From: Litorisediminicola beolgyonensis
GTDB lineage: Bacteria > Pseudomonadota > Alphaproteobacteria > Rhodobacterales > Rhodobacteraceae
DNA length: 64,000 nt
Direction of reading: 5' to 3'
Assembly (NCBI RefSeq): GCF_042679605.1
Contig: NZ_JBHTMU010000012.1
Location: 1-64,000 of the forward strand
Shown: piece after piece, positions 15,013-24,368 of the stretch
Position numbering within the stretch: the first letter of the stretch is position 1
Layout: every line of letters starts with the position of its first letter
Made by a program: the position numbers and the translations under genes
The notes under the pieces: generated by a model
Seen by the model: the letters and a program-made list of their open reading frames with translations, nothing else
Database searches by the model: none
Told to the model about the DNA's origin: nothing

Positions 15013-16056
15013 ATGAAAATGAACCCGCTTGGCCGCACCGGCCTTTCCGTGTCCGAGCTGTGCCTCGGCACCATGACCTACGGCAACCAGACGCCCGAGA
15101 GCGATGCCCATAGCCAGATCGAGATGGCGCTCGAGGCGGGCATCAATTTCCTCGACACCGCCGAGATGTACCCGGTCAACCCGGTGCGCAAGGAAAGCAT
15201 CGGGCGCACCGAAGAGGTGATCGGCAACTGGTTCGCCAAGACGGGCCGCCGCTCGGACTGGATCGTGGCGACAAAGATCACCGGACAGGGGCAAGAGGCG
15301 GTGCGCGACGGCGCGCCGATCACGCCCGAGACGCTCGACACCGCGCTCGAGGGATCGCTCCGCCGCTTGCAGACCGACATGGTCGATCTCTACCAGCTGC
15401 ACTGGCCGAACCGCGGCAGCTACGCGTTCCGCCAGAACTGGAGCTACGCGCCCGAGCATCAGGATGCAGCGGCGACGCGCCAGAACATGGCCGATGTGCT
15501 GGGCTGGATGGAGCGCCAAGTCGAGCGCGGGACCATCCGCTTTTTCGGCCTGTCGAACGAAACGACCTGGGGCACCTCGGAATGGCTCAGGATCGCGGCC
15601 GAGACCAGCACCCCGCGCGTGGCTTCGATCCAGAACGAGTATTCGCTGCTCTGCCGTCTCGCCGACACCGATCTCGCGGAGCTGATGGTGAACGAGGATG
15701 TGGGCCTTCTGCCTTATTCGCCGCTCGCGGCGGGGCTTTTGACCGGCAAGTACCAGGGCGGGGCCGTGCCCGAGGGCAGCCGCCGCTCGCTCAACGAGAC
15801 GCTCGGCGGCCGGATCAACGACCGCGTCTTCGGCGTGGTCGAGGAATATCTCGCCGTGGCCCGGGAGTTCGGCCTCGATCCGTCCCAGATGGCGCTGGCC
15901 TGGTCGGCGCGGCGTCCCTTCGTAGCCAGCTCGATCCTCGGCGCGACCACGACAGAGCAGCTCTCGCTGCTCCTCGGGGCGGCCGAGGTGACGCTCGAGG
16001 ACGACCTCTTGGCACGGCTCGACGCGGTCAACCGCGCCCATCCCATGCCGATCTGA
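15013..16056 (+). CDS. Aldo/keto reductase (Tas-like)
   Basis: The protein has 347 residues, a (beta/alpha)8 NADPH-dependent oxidoreductase. The N-terminus MKMNPLGRTGLSVSELCLGT, the catalytic Tyr in NFLDTAEMYPVNP (D-x-x-x-x-Y), the Lys in VATKITG, and the His in DLYQLHWPNRG are all present. The C-terminal cofactor pattern SSILGATTTEQL is also there. Length and the PVNPVRKESIGRTEEVIG segment resemble the Tas branch (E. coli tas). I chose the ATG at 15013 since GAGGA (15001-15005) is seven bases upstream; 15007 is an alternative. The substrate is unknown. The DMT exporter gene begins eight bases after its stop. Confidence 0.9.
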   Translation: MKMNPLGRTGLSVSELCLGTMTYGNQTPESDAHSQIEMALEAGINFLDTAEMYPVNPVRKESIGRTEEVIGNWFAKTGRRSDWIVATKITGQGQEAVRDGAPITPETLDTALEGSLRRLQTDMVDLYQLHWPNRGSYAFRQNWSYAPEHQDAAATRQNMADVLGWMERQVERGTIRFFGLSNETTWGTSEWLRIAAETSTPRVASIQNEYSLLCRLADTDLAELMVNEDVGLLPYSPLAAGLLTGKYQGGAVPEGSRRSLNETLGGRINDRVFGVVEEYLAVAREFGLDPSQMALAWSARRPFVASSILGATTTEQLSLLLGAAEVTLEDDLLARLDAVNRAHPMPI

Positions 16057-16063
16057 GCCGCGC

Positions 16064-16966
16064 ATGGAGCTCTGGATCGCCGCCACACTCTTCGCTGCCG
16101 CGGTCCAGACCCTGCGTTTCATGATCCACAAGCGGCTGAGCGAGACGGGCCTCACGACGCTCGGCTCGACCTTCGCCCGCTTCGCCGGGGCCGCGCCCTT
16201 CGCGGTGATCCTCGTCACGATCTACCTCTCGGCGACCGGGCAGGCGGTCCCGGACCTGTCGCCGCGCTTCTGGGCCTTCGCGATGAGCGGGGCTTTGGGG
16301 CAGATTCTCGCGACCATGTGCACCGTCGCGCTCTTCCGGACCCGAAATTTCGCGACCGGCATCACCTTCAAGAAGACCGAGACCTTGCAGACGGCGGTTT
16401 TGGGGGTCGTGGTGCTGGGCGAGGCGATCTCGCCTGCGGGCTGGGGCGCGATCGGCATCGGGTTGGCGGGCGTTCTGCTTTTGTCGCAAAGCCCCGCCGC
16501 CCAAGGCGCGTGGTATGCGAGACTCGAGCCGCGCCCGATTGCCTTGGGCGTGGCGGCGGGGGCGTTCTTCGCCTGCTCGGCGGTGGGCTATCGCGGCGCA
16601 TCTCTGACGCTCGACCTGGTTGATCCGCTGGCGCGCGCGGGCGTGACGCTGGCCTGCGTGACCACGGCGCAGGCGATCTGCATGGCGGCCTATCTGGGAC
16701 GCGCCGATCCGGCGCAGTTCGCCGCGCTCTGGACCGCCCGGCGCGGGGCGCTGGCCCTGGGGCTGACCTCGATGGCGGGATCGCTGGGGTGGTTCACGGC
16801 CTTCACGCTCCAGACCGCCGCCTATGTCCAGGCGCTCGGGCAGGTGGAGCTGATCTTCTCGCTCGCGGCCTCGGTGCTTTTCTTTCGCGAACGGGTGTCG
16901 GGCCGCGAACTGGCCGGGATGGCGCTGGTGATGCTGTCGATCCTGGTCCTGGTGCTGGCGCTCTAG
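16064..16966 (+). CDS. EamA/DMT-superfamily transporter
   Basis: The protein has 300 residues and about ten hydrophobic segments in two EamA halves. The first half ends with the helix pair around FKKTETLQTAVLGVVVLGEAISPAGWGAIGIGLAGVLLL, the typical end of an EamA repeat (x-E-x-x-x-x-x-x-G-x-x-L-I-x-x-G-V). The second half ends with a matching LIFSLAASVLFFRERVSGRELAGMALVMLSI. Such proteins export or import small metabolites; no substrate can be given. It lies eight bases after the aldo/keto reductase and is probably co-transcribed. It converges on the TspO-like gene with four bases between stops. Confidence 0.88.
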   Translation: MELWIAATLFAAAVQTLRFMIHKRLSETGLTTLGSTFARFAGAAPFAVILVTIYLSATGQAVPDLSPRFWAFAMSGALGQILATMCTVALFRTRNFATGITFKKTETLQTAVLGVVVLGEAISPAGWGAIGIGLAGVLLLSQSPAAQGAWYARLEPRPIALGVAAGAFFACSAVGYRGASLTLDLVDPLARAGVTLACVTTAQAICMAAYLGRADPAQFAALWTARRGALALGLTSMAGSLGWFTAFTLQTAAYVQALGQVELIFSLAASVLFFRERVSGRELAGMALVMLSILVLVLAL

Positions 16967-16970
16967 CGGC

Positions 16971-17675
16971 TCAGTCCGCCTCCTGCGAGCGCAGGGCCAA
17001 GATCGCCACGATCCCGAAGCCTGCGAGACCCGCGACCGGCCAGTTGAGCGGCCCGGTATTGGCGACGATCACGCCGACGAGCGCCCAGATCACCGCAAGC
17101 CCGTATTCCGGCGCCTTCTGCATGCGCGCCTGCACCGCGAGCGCGATCGCCAGCGCGATGGCCAGCGACACCAGCGCGGCCCAGGTGCCGCCCAGGAGCC
17201 CGTAGCCCGCCAGCACCAGCCCGATCGAGACCGATGACGCCGCGGTCAGCCAGCCCGCATAAAGCGCGACGGGCGTGACCTGCCACCAGCGGTCCTCGGT
17301 TCCGGTCCGGATCAGCGCGGCGAGCGCCATCACCAGCATCCACCAGATCAGGAGCGTCGCACCCAGGACCGAGACCTGCGCCAGCGGCAGCCAGAGGATG
17401 CCGGGTCCAAGGCTTGCCAGAAGCGGCGCGCGCATTGGCGTCCAATCCGCGCTGCTCGCGCGCCTCAGCGCGCCGAAGGCCGACCCGGCGATGAGCCAGA
17501 GATAGATCAGCCCCCAGATCGCAAAAGCGTAGCCTGCGGGCTGGACTGGCGGGTTGTCCTGCGGGATCGGAAACTGGTCCGGCTCGAACCCGTTGAAGCC
17601 CGGCGCCAGAAGCGGCGAGGCGGCGAAGCCGATGGCCGCGGCCAGAAGAGCCCATGCGAGAAGCGTCGGTCTCAT
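16971..17675 (-). CDS. Tryptophan-rich sensory protein/TspO-MBR-like membrane protein
   Basis: The protein has 234 residues and seven or so hydrophobic segments. The N-terminal signature PPVQPAGYAFAIWGLIYLWL resembles the P-P-G-x-x-F-x-x-x-W-x-x-x-Y pattern of TspO-like proteins. Trp residues are frequent in membrane segments (ILWLPLAQ, LLIWWMLVMAL, DRWWQVTP, NWPVAG). It is longer than classical TspO (about 160 residues), as in the larger tryptophan-rich sensory protein group. Ligand and role are unknown. Its ATG overlaps the stop of the glycosyltransferase gene by four bases (ATGA at 17672-17675), implying translational coupling. Confidence 0.65.
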   Translation of the reverse strand: MRPTLLAWALLAAAIGFAASPLLAPGFNGFEPDQFPIPQDNPPVQPAGYAFAIWGLIYLWLIAGSAFGALRRASSADWTPMRAPLLASLGPGILWLPLAQVSVLGATLLIWWMLVMALAALIRTGTEDRWWQVTPVALYAGWLTAASSVSIGLVLAGYGLLGGTWAALVSLAIALAIALAVQARMQKAPEYGLAVIWALVGVIVANTGPLNWPVAGLAGFGIVAILALRSQEAD

Positions 17676-18514
17676 CGGATCTCCTCTGCCAATCCAAAGG
17701 CGGCGCGGGCCGCGCGGTCGTCGCCCTTCGACAGGCGGTTGCGGCGAAGGTAGCGCTCCTTCGCGCCCATCTTGCCGCGGCGCTGGCGCATGTTCTCGCC
17801 ATGGCCGATCACGTAGAGCGCGGCAGGAAAGGGCACTTCGGTCATCTCGAAGCCGTAGGCGGCCATGTGATCCGCGATCTCCTTGTGCTTTCCGCGCTTG
17901 CGGATCGGCTCGAGACAGGCATCGCCGTCGCGGAAATCGAAGCGGATCGCCGAGGACGAGCCGCATTCGCGATCGAAGCGGTTGGCGAAGGGATAGCGAA
18001 GGCGTTTGGGGCCGAGATAGGCGAGCGCCCGGGTCTCGGCATGCATCATGTAGCCCTTGGGGATCAGGTAGCCCGCGCCGTTATTGTCGCCGACCATATG
18101 GGCCACGAGCTCGGGGTGCAGCATGTCGTCGGCGTCGAGCTGGAAGAGATAGCCGTCGCCGCCATGGGTCTTGGCCAGATGCAGGATCATCTGGGTCTTC
18201 TTGGCGTGGTTGTCGAACTTGGTGACCGTCTCGGGCGAGACCTCGTCGGGCCGTTCGAAGGGCAGGAAGGACACCGTGTCGTCGAAGGCGATGCCCTCGG
18301 GGCGGTCCTGGCAGCAGACCAGCGCGCGCCAGGCGGGGCTTGTCTGCGCGCGCAGGCTGGCCAGGGTGTCGGCGAGCGTCCGGCAGACCCGCGCCCAGTC
18401 ATGGGCACGGGCCTTGGAGATCAGCGGAATCACGAAGACCACCTCGGGCGTGTCCGAGGGGGGGCGCGGCGGATGCGCGGCGCGCCAGGCGCGTCCCTCT
18501 GCCGCGAGGTCCAT
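17672..18514 (-). CDS. Putative glycosyltransferase (GT-A fold)
   Basis: The protein has 280 residues. The N-terminal half shows the features of a nucleotide-sugar GT-A fold: VVFVIPLISKARAHDW, TLASLRAQTSPAWRALVCCQD, and the metal-binding acidic motif LFQLDADDMLHPELVAHM. The last 80 residues are basic (KRGKHKEIAD, RQRRGKMGAKERYLRRNRLSKG). It resembles roseobacter proteins annotated as putative rhamnosyl or family-2 transferases, but donor and acceptor are unknown. No membrane segment is apparent. It starts two bases after the serS stop and overlaps the TspO-like gene, so serS, this gene and the TspO-like gene probably form one transcription unit. Confidence 0.7.
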   Translation of the reverse strand: MDLAAEGRAWRAAHPPRPPSDTPEVVFVIPLISKARAHDWARVCRTLADTLASLRAQTSPAWRALVCCQDRPEGIAFDDTVSFLPFERPDEVSPETVTKFDNHAKKTQMILHLAKTHGGDGYLFQLDADDMLHPELVAHMVGDNNGAGYLIPKGYMMHAETRALAYLGPKRLRYPFANRFDRECGSSSAIRFDFRDGDACLEPIRKRGKHKEIADHMAAYGFEMTEVPFPAALYVIGHGENMRQRRGKMGAKERYLRRNRLSKGDDRAARAAFGLAEEIR

Positions 18515-18516
18515 CC

Positions 18517-19809
18517 TCAGACCAGCTCGCCCTCGGGCGAGATGCGGGTCTTGCCACGAAGCCAGGGATGGAGCGCGGCGGGCAGATCGACCGAGCCGTC
18601 CGCCTGCTGACCGTTCTCGATAACCGCGATCAGGCAGCGCCCCACGGCGAGGCCCGAGCCGTTCAGCGTGTGGAGGTATTCCGGCTTGCCGCCGCCCGCT
18701 GGCTTGAAGCGCGCGTTCATCCGGCGCGCCTGGAAATCGCCGCAGACCGAGACCGAGGAGATCTCGCGGTAGCGGTCCTGTCCGGGCAGCCAGACCTCGA
18801 TGTCATGGGTCTTCTGCGCGCCGAAGCCCATGTCCCCGGTGCAGAGCACGACGGTCCGATAGGGCAGCTCCAGCTTCTGCAGGATTGCCTCGGCGCAGCC
18901 GGTCATGCGGTCATGCTCGGCGAGGCTCTCGTCGGGATGGGTGACCGAGACCATCTCGACCTTCTCGAACTGGTGCTGGCGCAGCATGCCCGCGGTGTCG
19001 CGCCCGGCGCTGCCTGCCTCGGAGCGGAAACACTGGGTGTGGGCGACATAGCGGCGGGGCAGGTAGCCCGCATCGACGACCATGCCGTTGACGATATTGG
19101 TCAGCGTCACCTCGGCCGTCGGCACGAGCCACCAGCCATTCGTGGTCTGGTAGCTGTCCTCGCCGAACTTGGGCAACTGGCCGGTCCCGACCATCATCTC
19201 GTCGCGCACGAGGACCGGGGTCCAGGTCTCGGCCAGGCCATGCTCTTCGACATGGGTGTCGAGCATGAACTGCGCCAGTGCCCGGTGGACGCGGGCCACG
19301 GCGCCCGAAAGCACGACGAAGCGCGCTCCGGAGAGCTTGGCGGCGGTCTCGAAATCCATGCCGGGCACGACGCCTGCGAGCTCGTAATGCTCTTTGGGCT
19401 CGAAATCGAAGCTCCGAGGCTCACCCCAGCGGCGGATCTCGACATTGTCGTCCTCGTCGGCCCCGTCGGGCACGTCAGCGAGCGGCAGGTTCGGGATCTC
19501 CATAAGCCGTGCGGTCAGCTCCGCGTCCTTGGCCTTGGCCTCCTCCTGCATCTTTGCGACCAGCGCCTTCTTCTCGGCGACGAGGGCGCGCAGGCGCTCG
19601 AACTCGGCCTCGTCACCCTTGGCCTTGGCCTGACCGACCTCCTTGGAGGCGCGGTTCTGTTCGGCCTGAGCGGTCTCGGCGGCGTGGATCGAGGCCCGGC
19701 GGGCCTCGTCGAGGGCGAGAAGCTCCAACGACACCGCGTCTCCACCCCGGCGCGTCAGCGCGGCGTCGAAGGCTTGCGGGTTGTCGCGGATCGCGCGGAT
19801 GTCATGCAT
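18517..19809 (-). CDS. serS: Seryl-tRNA synthetase
   Basis: The protein has 430 residues, the normal length. It begins MHDIRAIRDNPQAFDAALTRRG, followed by the long antiparallel coiled-coil tRNA-binding arm (about residues 30-100; EQNRASKEVGQAKAKGDEAEFERL). The class II catalytic core follows: motif 2 FRSEAGSAGRDTAGMLRQHQF-KVE and motif 3 NGSGLAVGRCLIAVIEN. It charges tRNA-Ser and tRNA-Sec with serine. The glycosyltransferase gene follows after two bases. Confidence 0.97.
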   Translation of the reverse strand: MHDIRAIRDNPQAFDAALTRRGGDAVSLELLALDEARRASIHAAETAQAEQNRASKEVGQAKAKGDEAEFERLRALVAEKKALVAKMQEEAKAKDAELTARLMEIPNLPLADVPDGADEDDNVEIRRWGEPRSFDFEPKEHYELAGVVPGMDFETAAKLSGARFVVLSGAVARVHRALAQFMLDTHVEEHGLAETWTPVLVRDEMMVGTGQLPKFGEDSYQTTNGWWLVPTAEVTLTNIVNGMVVDAGYLPRRYVAHTQCFRSEAGSAGRDTAGMLRQHQFEKVEMVSVTHPDESLAEHDRMTGCAEAILQKLELPYRTVVLCTGDMGFGAQKTHDIEVWLPGQDRYREISSVSVCGDFQARRMNARFKPAGGGKPEYLHTLNGSGLAVGRCLIAVIENGQQADGSVDLPAALHPWLRGKTRISPEGELV

Positions 19810-19863
19810 CGCTTCACTCCTCGGGGGTTGCGGTCGAGTCGCTCGCTATATGCCCCAAAGCGC

Positions 19864-20514
19864 TCAGGGTTGCGAGGGCCGCGCCCCGGCGAGGGTGCGG
19901 ATCAGCCAGTCATCGACGGGCACGGCCACCGCGCGGCCTTGGTTGATGGCCGACAGCACCGCGACCACCCGGAGCGTGTCGCCATCGCCCGCCAGCACCG
20001 GGCCGCCGCTGAACCCCTGCTCGATGGCGCAGCCGAGCCGCCAGACCCCGCGGATCGGCTCGCCCGCGCAGTCGCTGCGCTCCGCGAGGCGATGCGGGGC
20101 GGAGCGCGGGTAGCCGCGCAGCTCGAACGGGCCTTGCGAGGACGCGCGGCCGACGGGCAGCGGTGTGATGTCGAGCGGAGTGGCGAGGGTCAGGAGCGCC
20201 AGGTCGTGCTGAAGGACGACGCTGTCCTCGGACAGCGCCTCGGGATGGAGCGTCACCTCGGTGACCTCGGCGGCGCCCGCGTGGCCCGCGCCGTCCCAGC
20301 CCGCGACGAAGACGAAATCGCCAAGGGGCACCGGCGCGCCGTCGCGGCGCACGAGACAATGCGCCGCGGTCAGGACGCGGTCGGGGGCGACGAGCGTGCC
20401 CGAGCATTGCCGGAGCGTCTTGAACCCGGCGGCGTTGACCCGGCCGATGGCATCTTGCGCCCAGGCGGGCAGGGCGAGAAGCGCGAGAAAAGACCAAAGA
20501 CAGAGCCGCATCAT
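19864..20514 (-). CDS. Secreted trypsin-like serine protease
   Basis: The protein has 216 residues. The signal peptide is MMRLCLWSFLALLALPAWAQ, with cleavage after AWA. The chymotrypsin-fold catalytic triad is visible: His in VLTAAHCLVR, Asp in VLQHDLALLTL, and Ser in EQGFSGGPVLAG. It has no PDZ domain, so it is not a DegP-type protease and is likely a small periplasmic or secreted peptidase. Two Cys near His (CSGTLV and AHCL) could form the usual disulfide, as could DCAGE with LGCAIEQ. The start may be 20514 or 20511; no strong ribosome-binding site is seen. The target is unknown. Confidence 0.85.
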   Translation of the reverse strand: MMRLCLWSFLALLALPAWAQDAIGRVNAAGFKTLRQCSGTLVAPDRVLTAAHCLVRRDGAPVPLGDFVFVAGWDGAGHAGAAEVTEVTLHPEALSEDSVVLQHDLALLTLATPLDITPLPVGRASSQGPFELRGYPRSAPHRLAERSDCAGEPIRGVWRLGCAIEQGFSGGPVLAGDGDTLRVVAVLSAINQGRAVAVPVDDWLIRTLAGARPSQP

Positions 20515-20761
20515 GGCAGGAAGAGTAGCGGCGCCGGGCCCGCCCGCAAGCTCGGGCGGCACGTTGGCCGCGACCGGCGGTAAGCTGCGCTTGTGGTTCC
20601 GTGCGAGCGCGGACGACCCGAGGCCCGCGTCCGGTGCGGGGTGCGTGAGGTCTTCTGCCACACCCGGTTGCCGCCGCGAGCCGCCTTGCAAAGCCCGGCG
20701 CGCGCCCATAGGTTCCGCGAAAATTTCGGCCCCTCGCGGCCCGAACCCAAGAGGAGTCCCC

Positions 20762-21058
20762 ATGGAAGGCAATGCCCTGGCGCAGTTCGTGCCGCTCATC
20801 CTGATCTTCGCGATCATGTATTTCCTGCTCATCCGTCCCCAGCAGAAGAAGCTGAAAGAGCACCAGAAAATGGTCGATGCGCTGCGCCGCGGCGACATGG
20901 TGGTGACCCAGGGCGGCCTCATCGGGAAGGTCGTGAAGGTCAAGGAAAGCAACGAGGTCGAGGTCGAACTGGCCGAAGGCGTGAAGGTGCGCGTGGTCCA
21001 GTCCACCATCGCCAACGTGCTCTCCAAGACCGAACCGGCCAAGGCCGCGAACGACTGA
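20762..21058 (+). CDS. yajC: Preprotein translocase subunit YajC
   Basis: The protein has 98 residues. A single N-terminal membrane segment (FVPLILIFAIMYFLLIRPQQ) with the signature LIRPQQKK is followed by a small cytoplasmic domain (GDMVVTQGGLIGKVVKV). YajC associates with SecD and SecF, whose genes follow at once. GAGG lies seven bases upstream of the ATG. Confidence 0.96.
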   Translation: MEGNALAQFVPLILIFAIMYFLLIRPQQKKLKEHQKMVDALRRGDMVVTQGGLIGKVVKVKESNEVEVELAEGVKVRVVQSTIANVLSKTEPAKAAND

Positions 21059-21094
21059 AGCCTCGGGGCGCAACCCTCTGGGAAGGCGGACTAA

Positions 21095-22753
21095 ATGCAG
21101 ATCGATCTGTGGAAGCGCGTGCTGATCTGGGCGGTGATCGCCTTTGGGATCGTCTTCGCTGCCCCCAACCTCTTTTACAGCCGCGTCGAAAGCCATAACG
21201 ACGCGGTGACCGCGATCGAGCGGCAGGGCGCGACGCCCGAGCGCGAAGAGCAGGCCGCGTCCTGGCCGTCCTTCCTGCCCTCGGGCATCGTCAATCTCGG
21301 TCTCGATCTGCGCGGCGGCGCGCATCTTCTGGCCGAGGTCCAGGTCGAGGACGTGTACGAGACGCGTCTCGAAAGCTTCTGGCCTGAGATCCGCGACGTG
21401 CTGCGCCCGATGCGCGACACGGTGGGCACCATCCGCCTCCAGCCCTCCGATCCGTCCGAGCTGCGCGTGAAGATTTCGCAGCCCGACGGCATGCAATCGG
21501 CGCTCGACGCGGTGCGCGACCTGGCCTCGCCGGTGGCCTCGCTTTCGGGCGCGGGTTCGACCGATATCGAGGTGGCGGGCGTCGCCGACGAGATCGTCGT
21601 GACCCTGTCCGAGGCCGAGCGGATCGCCACCGATGAGCGGACGCTGCAACAGGCGCTCGAGATCATCCGCCGCCGGATCGACGAGGTCGGCACCCGCGAG
21701 CCCACGATCCAGCGGCAGGGGTCGGACCGCATCCTGATCCAGGTGCCGGGCATTGGCTCGGCGGCGGAGCTGAAGGAAATCATCGGCACGACCGCGCAAC
21801 TGACCTTCCAGGCGGTGGTCGGCCGGGCGAACTCCGCCGACTCGCAGGTCGATCCGGGGCAGGAGGTGCTGCCCTCGCTCGATCAGGAAGACGTCTACTA
21901 CATCGTCGAGCAGACCGCCGTCGTCACCGGCGACGAGCTGGTCGACGCGCAGCCGAGCTTTGACCAGAACGGCCGTCCGGCGGTGAACTTCCGCTTCGAC
22001 GCGACCGGCGCGCGCAAGTTCGGCGACTACACCGCGCAAAATATCGGCGAGCCCTTCGCCATCGTGCTCGATGACGAGGTGATCTCGGCCCCGGTGATCC
22101 AGAGCCACATTCCCGGCGGCTCAGGCATCATCACCGGCAATTTCACCATCGAGGAATCGACCAATCTCGCGGTGCTGTTGCGCGCAGGCGCGCTGCCGGC
22201 GGGGCTGACCTTCCTTGAAGAGCGGACCATCGGCCCGGAGCTCGGTCAGGACTCCATCGACGCGGGCAAGCTTGCCGCGGCGGTCGCGGGCGTCCTGGTC
22301 TTGGCCTACATGGCGCTGTCCTACGGGCTCTTCGGGATTTTCGCCAATATCGCGCTGATCGTGAACATCGCGCTCCTCTTCGCCATTCTCAGCACCATCG
22401 GAGCCACGCTGACGCTTCCGGGCATCGCGGGGATCGTGCTGACCGTCGGCATGGCGGTCGATGCCAACGTGCTGATCTTCGAGCGGATCCGGGAAGAGCT
22501 GAAAACCGCGAAAGGCCCGGCGCGCGCCATCGAGCTTGGCTACGAAAAGGCGCTCTCGGCGATCACCGACGCCAACATCACCACGCTGATCACCGCGATC
22601 ATCCTCTTTGCCATGGGCTCCGGCCCGGTGCGGGGCTTCGCGATCACGCTCGGCTTCGGCATCATCACCTCGGTCTTCACGGCGATCTTCGTGACCCGGT
22701 TGCTCATCACCATGTGGTTCGAGCGCAAGCGCCCGAAGACCGTCATCGTCTGA
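21095..22753 (+). CDS. secD: Protein translocase subunit SecD
   Basis: The protein has 552 residues. An N-terminal membrane segment is followed by the periplasmic P1 region, with the signature NLGLDLRGGAHLLAEV. Five further membrane segments begin about residue 385, with GLFGIFANIALIVNIALLFAILS, the conserved GIAGIVLTVGMAVDANVLIFERIREE, and ITTLITAIILFAMGSGPVRGFAITLGFGI. SecDF uses the proton gradient to drive late steps of Sec export. The gene sits 36 bp after yajC and 13 bp before secF. Confidence 0.97.
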   Translation: MQIDLWKRVLIWAVIAFGIVFAAPNLFYSRVESHNDAVTAIERQGATPEREEQAASWPSFLPSGIVNLGLDLRGGAHLLAEVQVEDVYETRLESFWPEIRDVLRPMRDTVGTIRLQPSDPSELRVKISQPDGMQSALDAVRDLASPVASLSGAGSTDIEVAGVADEIVVTLSEAERIATDERTLQQALEIIRRRIDEVGTREPTIQRQGSDRILIQVPGIGSAAELKEIIGTTAQLTFQAVVGRANSADSQVDPGQEVLPSLDQEDVYYIVEQTAVVTGDELVDAQPSFDQNGRPAVNFRFDATGARKFGDYTAQNIGEPFAIVLDDEVISAPVIQSHIPGGSGIITGNFTIEESTNLAVLLRAGALPAGLTFLEERTIGPELGQDSIDAGKLAAAVAGVLVLAYMALSYGLFGIFANIALIVNIALLFAILSTIGATLTLPGIAGIVLTVGMAVDANVLIFERIREELKTAKGPARAIELGYEKALSAITDANITTLITAIILFAMGSGPVRGFAITLGFGIITSVFTAIFVTRLLITMWFERKRPKTVIV

Positions 22754-22766
22754 AAGGACACCTCAG

Positions 22767-23738
22767 ATGTTCCGCCTCAAGCTGGTTCCTGACGACACCA
22801 AGATCGACTTCTTCTCGCGGTCCAAGCTCTGGCTCGGGATCTCGGCCGTGCTGGTGGTGATCGCCTTCGCCTCGTTCCTGCTGCAAGGCCTGAACTACGG
22901 CATCGACTTCCGCGGCGGCACCACGATCCGGACCCAGTCGACCGAGGCGGTCGATGTCGGCGCCTATCGCTCGGCGCTGCAGCCCTTGGAGCTGGGCGAC
23001 ACCGCGATCTCGGAAGTGTTCGACCCGTCCTTCGGACCGGACCAGAACGTCGCGATGATCCGCATCGAGGCGCAGGGCGAGCAGGAGGCCGTGTCGCCCG
23101 CGGTCATCCAGTCGATGCAGCAGGCCCTGTCCGAGGTCGCGCCCGACATCCAGTTCACCTCGGTCGAGTCGGTCGGGCCCAAGGTCTCGGGCGAGCTGAT
23201 CCAGACGGCCGTCATCGCGGTCGCCTTGGCCATCGCGGCGGTCCTCGTCTACATCTGGCTGCGCTTCGAGTGGCAGTTCGCGCTCGGCGCCGTCGCGGCG
23301 CTGGTCCATGACGTCGTGCTGACCATTGGCATCTTCTCTGAGCTGCAGATCAAGTTCGACCTTGCGATCATCGCGGCGCTCCTGACCATCGTCGGCTACT
23401 CGCTGAACGACACGGTGGTGGTCTTCGACCGGGTCCGTGAGAACCTGATCAAGTACAAGTCGCGGCCGTTGAAAGAGGTGCTCAACATCTCGATTAACGA
23501 GACGCTGAGCCGGACGCTGATGACCTCGTTCACCACGATGCTCGCGCTCATCGCGATGTTCGCGCTGGGGGGCGACGTGATCCGCGGCTTCGTCTTCGCG
23601 ATGATGTGGGGCATCTTCGTCGGCACCTATTCGTCGATCTTCGTGGCCTCCGCGCTGCTGCACCGGCTCGGCGTCAAGCGCGACTGGTCGACACCTTCGG
23701 GCACCGCAGGAAACCAATACGCCAATATCGACGCCTGA
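22767..23738 (+). CDS. secF: Protein translocase subunit SecF
   Basis: The protein has 323 residues and six membrane segments. The signature GLNYGIDFRGGTTI is near the N-terminus, and the membrane motifs VGYSLNDTVVVFDRVREN and LSRTLMTSFTTMLALIAMFALGGDVIRGFVFAMMWGI are present. It pairs with SecD as the proton-driven accessory of SecYEG. AAAGGA lies just upstream of the ATG. Confidence 0.97.
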   Translation: MFRLKLVPDDTKIDFFSRSKLWLGISAVLVVIAFASFLLQGLNYGIDFRGGTTIRTQSTEAVDVGAYRSALQPLELGDTAISEVFDPSFGPDQNVAMIRIEAQGEQEAVSPAVIQSMQQALSEVAPDIQFTSVESVGPKVSGELIQTAVIAVALAIAAVLVYIWLRFEWQFALGAVAALVHDVVLTIGIFSELQIKFDLAIIAALLTIVGYSLNDTVVVFDRVRENLIKYKSRPLKEVLNISINETLSRTLMTSFTTMLALIAMFALGGDVIRGFVFAMMWGIFVGTYSSIFVASALLHRLGVKRDWSTPSGTAGNQYANIDA

Positions 23739-23857
23739 GAGGCGAGTGTCTTCGGGTATTGCAGCCGGAAGTGGAGCGGTTTGCCATTTCTGCGGGGCGG
23801 TGATTTAGTCGCAATGTGCAAACATGGGTTTGCTCATTCCTTGATGGAGTAACCATC

Positions 23858-24211
23858 ATGCAGCTGAGCGAAATTGCCTTCAGAGACGCATCTCCGGTCG
23901 AGGGCTACGGCCCGGGGTTCTTCCGAATCGGTGGCCGCGCGGTCGAGGGCGCCTTGTGCGTCTCGCCCAATGGGCGGCGCGCCTGGGGCGGGCTCGAGGA
24001 TGCAGCCACGCTTCTCGACATGGCCGCCGATATCGACGTGCTCTTCGTCGGGACCGGGGCGGAGATCGCCCATCTTCCGGCGAGCCTCAGGGAGAAGATC
24101 GAAGCCGCCGGGATCGGCGTCGAGGTCATGAACTCGCCCGCCGCCTGCCGGACCTACAACGTGCTTCTCTCCGAGGGACGGCGCGTCGCGCTGGCGGCTC
24201 TTCCGGTCTGA
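23858..24211 (+). CDS. Mth938-like domain protein
   Basis: The protein has 117 residues. The fold pattern of the MTH938/DUF498 family is clear: SPVEGYGPGFFRIGGRAVEGALCVSP, DVLFVGTGAEIAHLP, GIGVEVMNSPAACRTYNVLLSEGRRVALAALPV. The family includes the human mitochondrial assembly factor NDUFAF3; bacterial roles are not defined. It commonly follows secF in Rhodobacterales. I chose the ATG at 23858 because GGAG is nine bases upstream; an upstream in-frame start at 23816 would add a non-conserved tail. Confidence 0.88.
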   Translation: MQLSEIAFRDASPVEGYGPGFFRIGGRAVEGALCVSPNGRRAWGGLEDAATLLDMAADIDVLFVGTGAEIAHLPASLREKIEAAGIGVEVMNSPAACRTYNVLLSEGRRVALAALPV

Positions 24212-24244
24212 GCCCTTAGGGCCGGACCTCATTGCCTGGCAGGA

Positions 24245-24264
24245 TGGCTCCGCCCGCGGAGCCA
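24245..24264 (+). terminator. Hairpin after the sec gene cluster
   Basis: TGGCTCCGC-CC-GCGGAGCCA is a perfect 9-bp stem, 34 bp after the Mth938 gene. There is no T-tract, so it may be a 3'-end protecting hairpin rather than an intrinsic terminator. Confidence 0.4.
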
Positions 24265-24368
24265 GCAGAACCTTACCCCCTGACGATCCCGATAGGCTCT
24301 TTCCGCTTCATGCGGGCAGGGGATTCGGGCTAGACTGGCGGCAATCAACAACGCACCCGCAGGGTCAC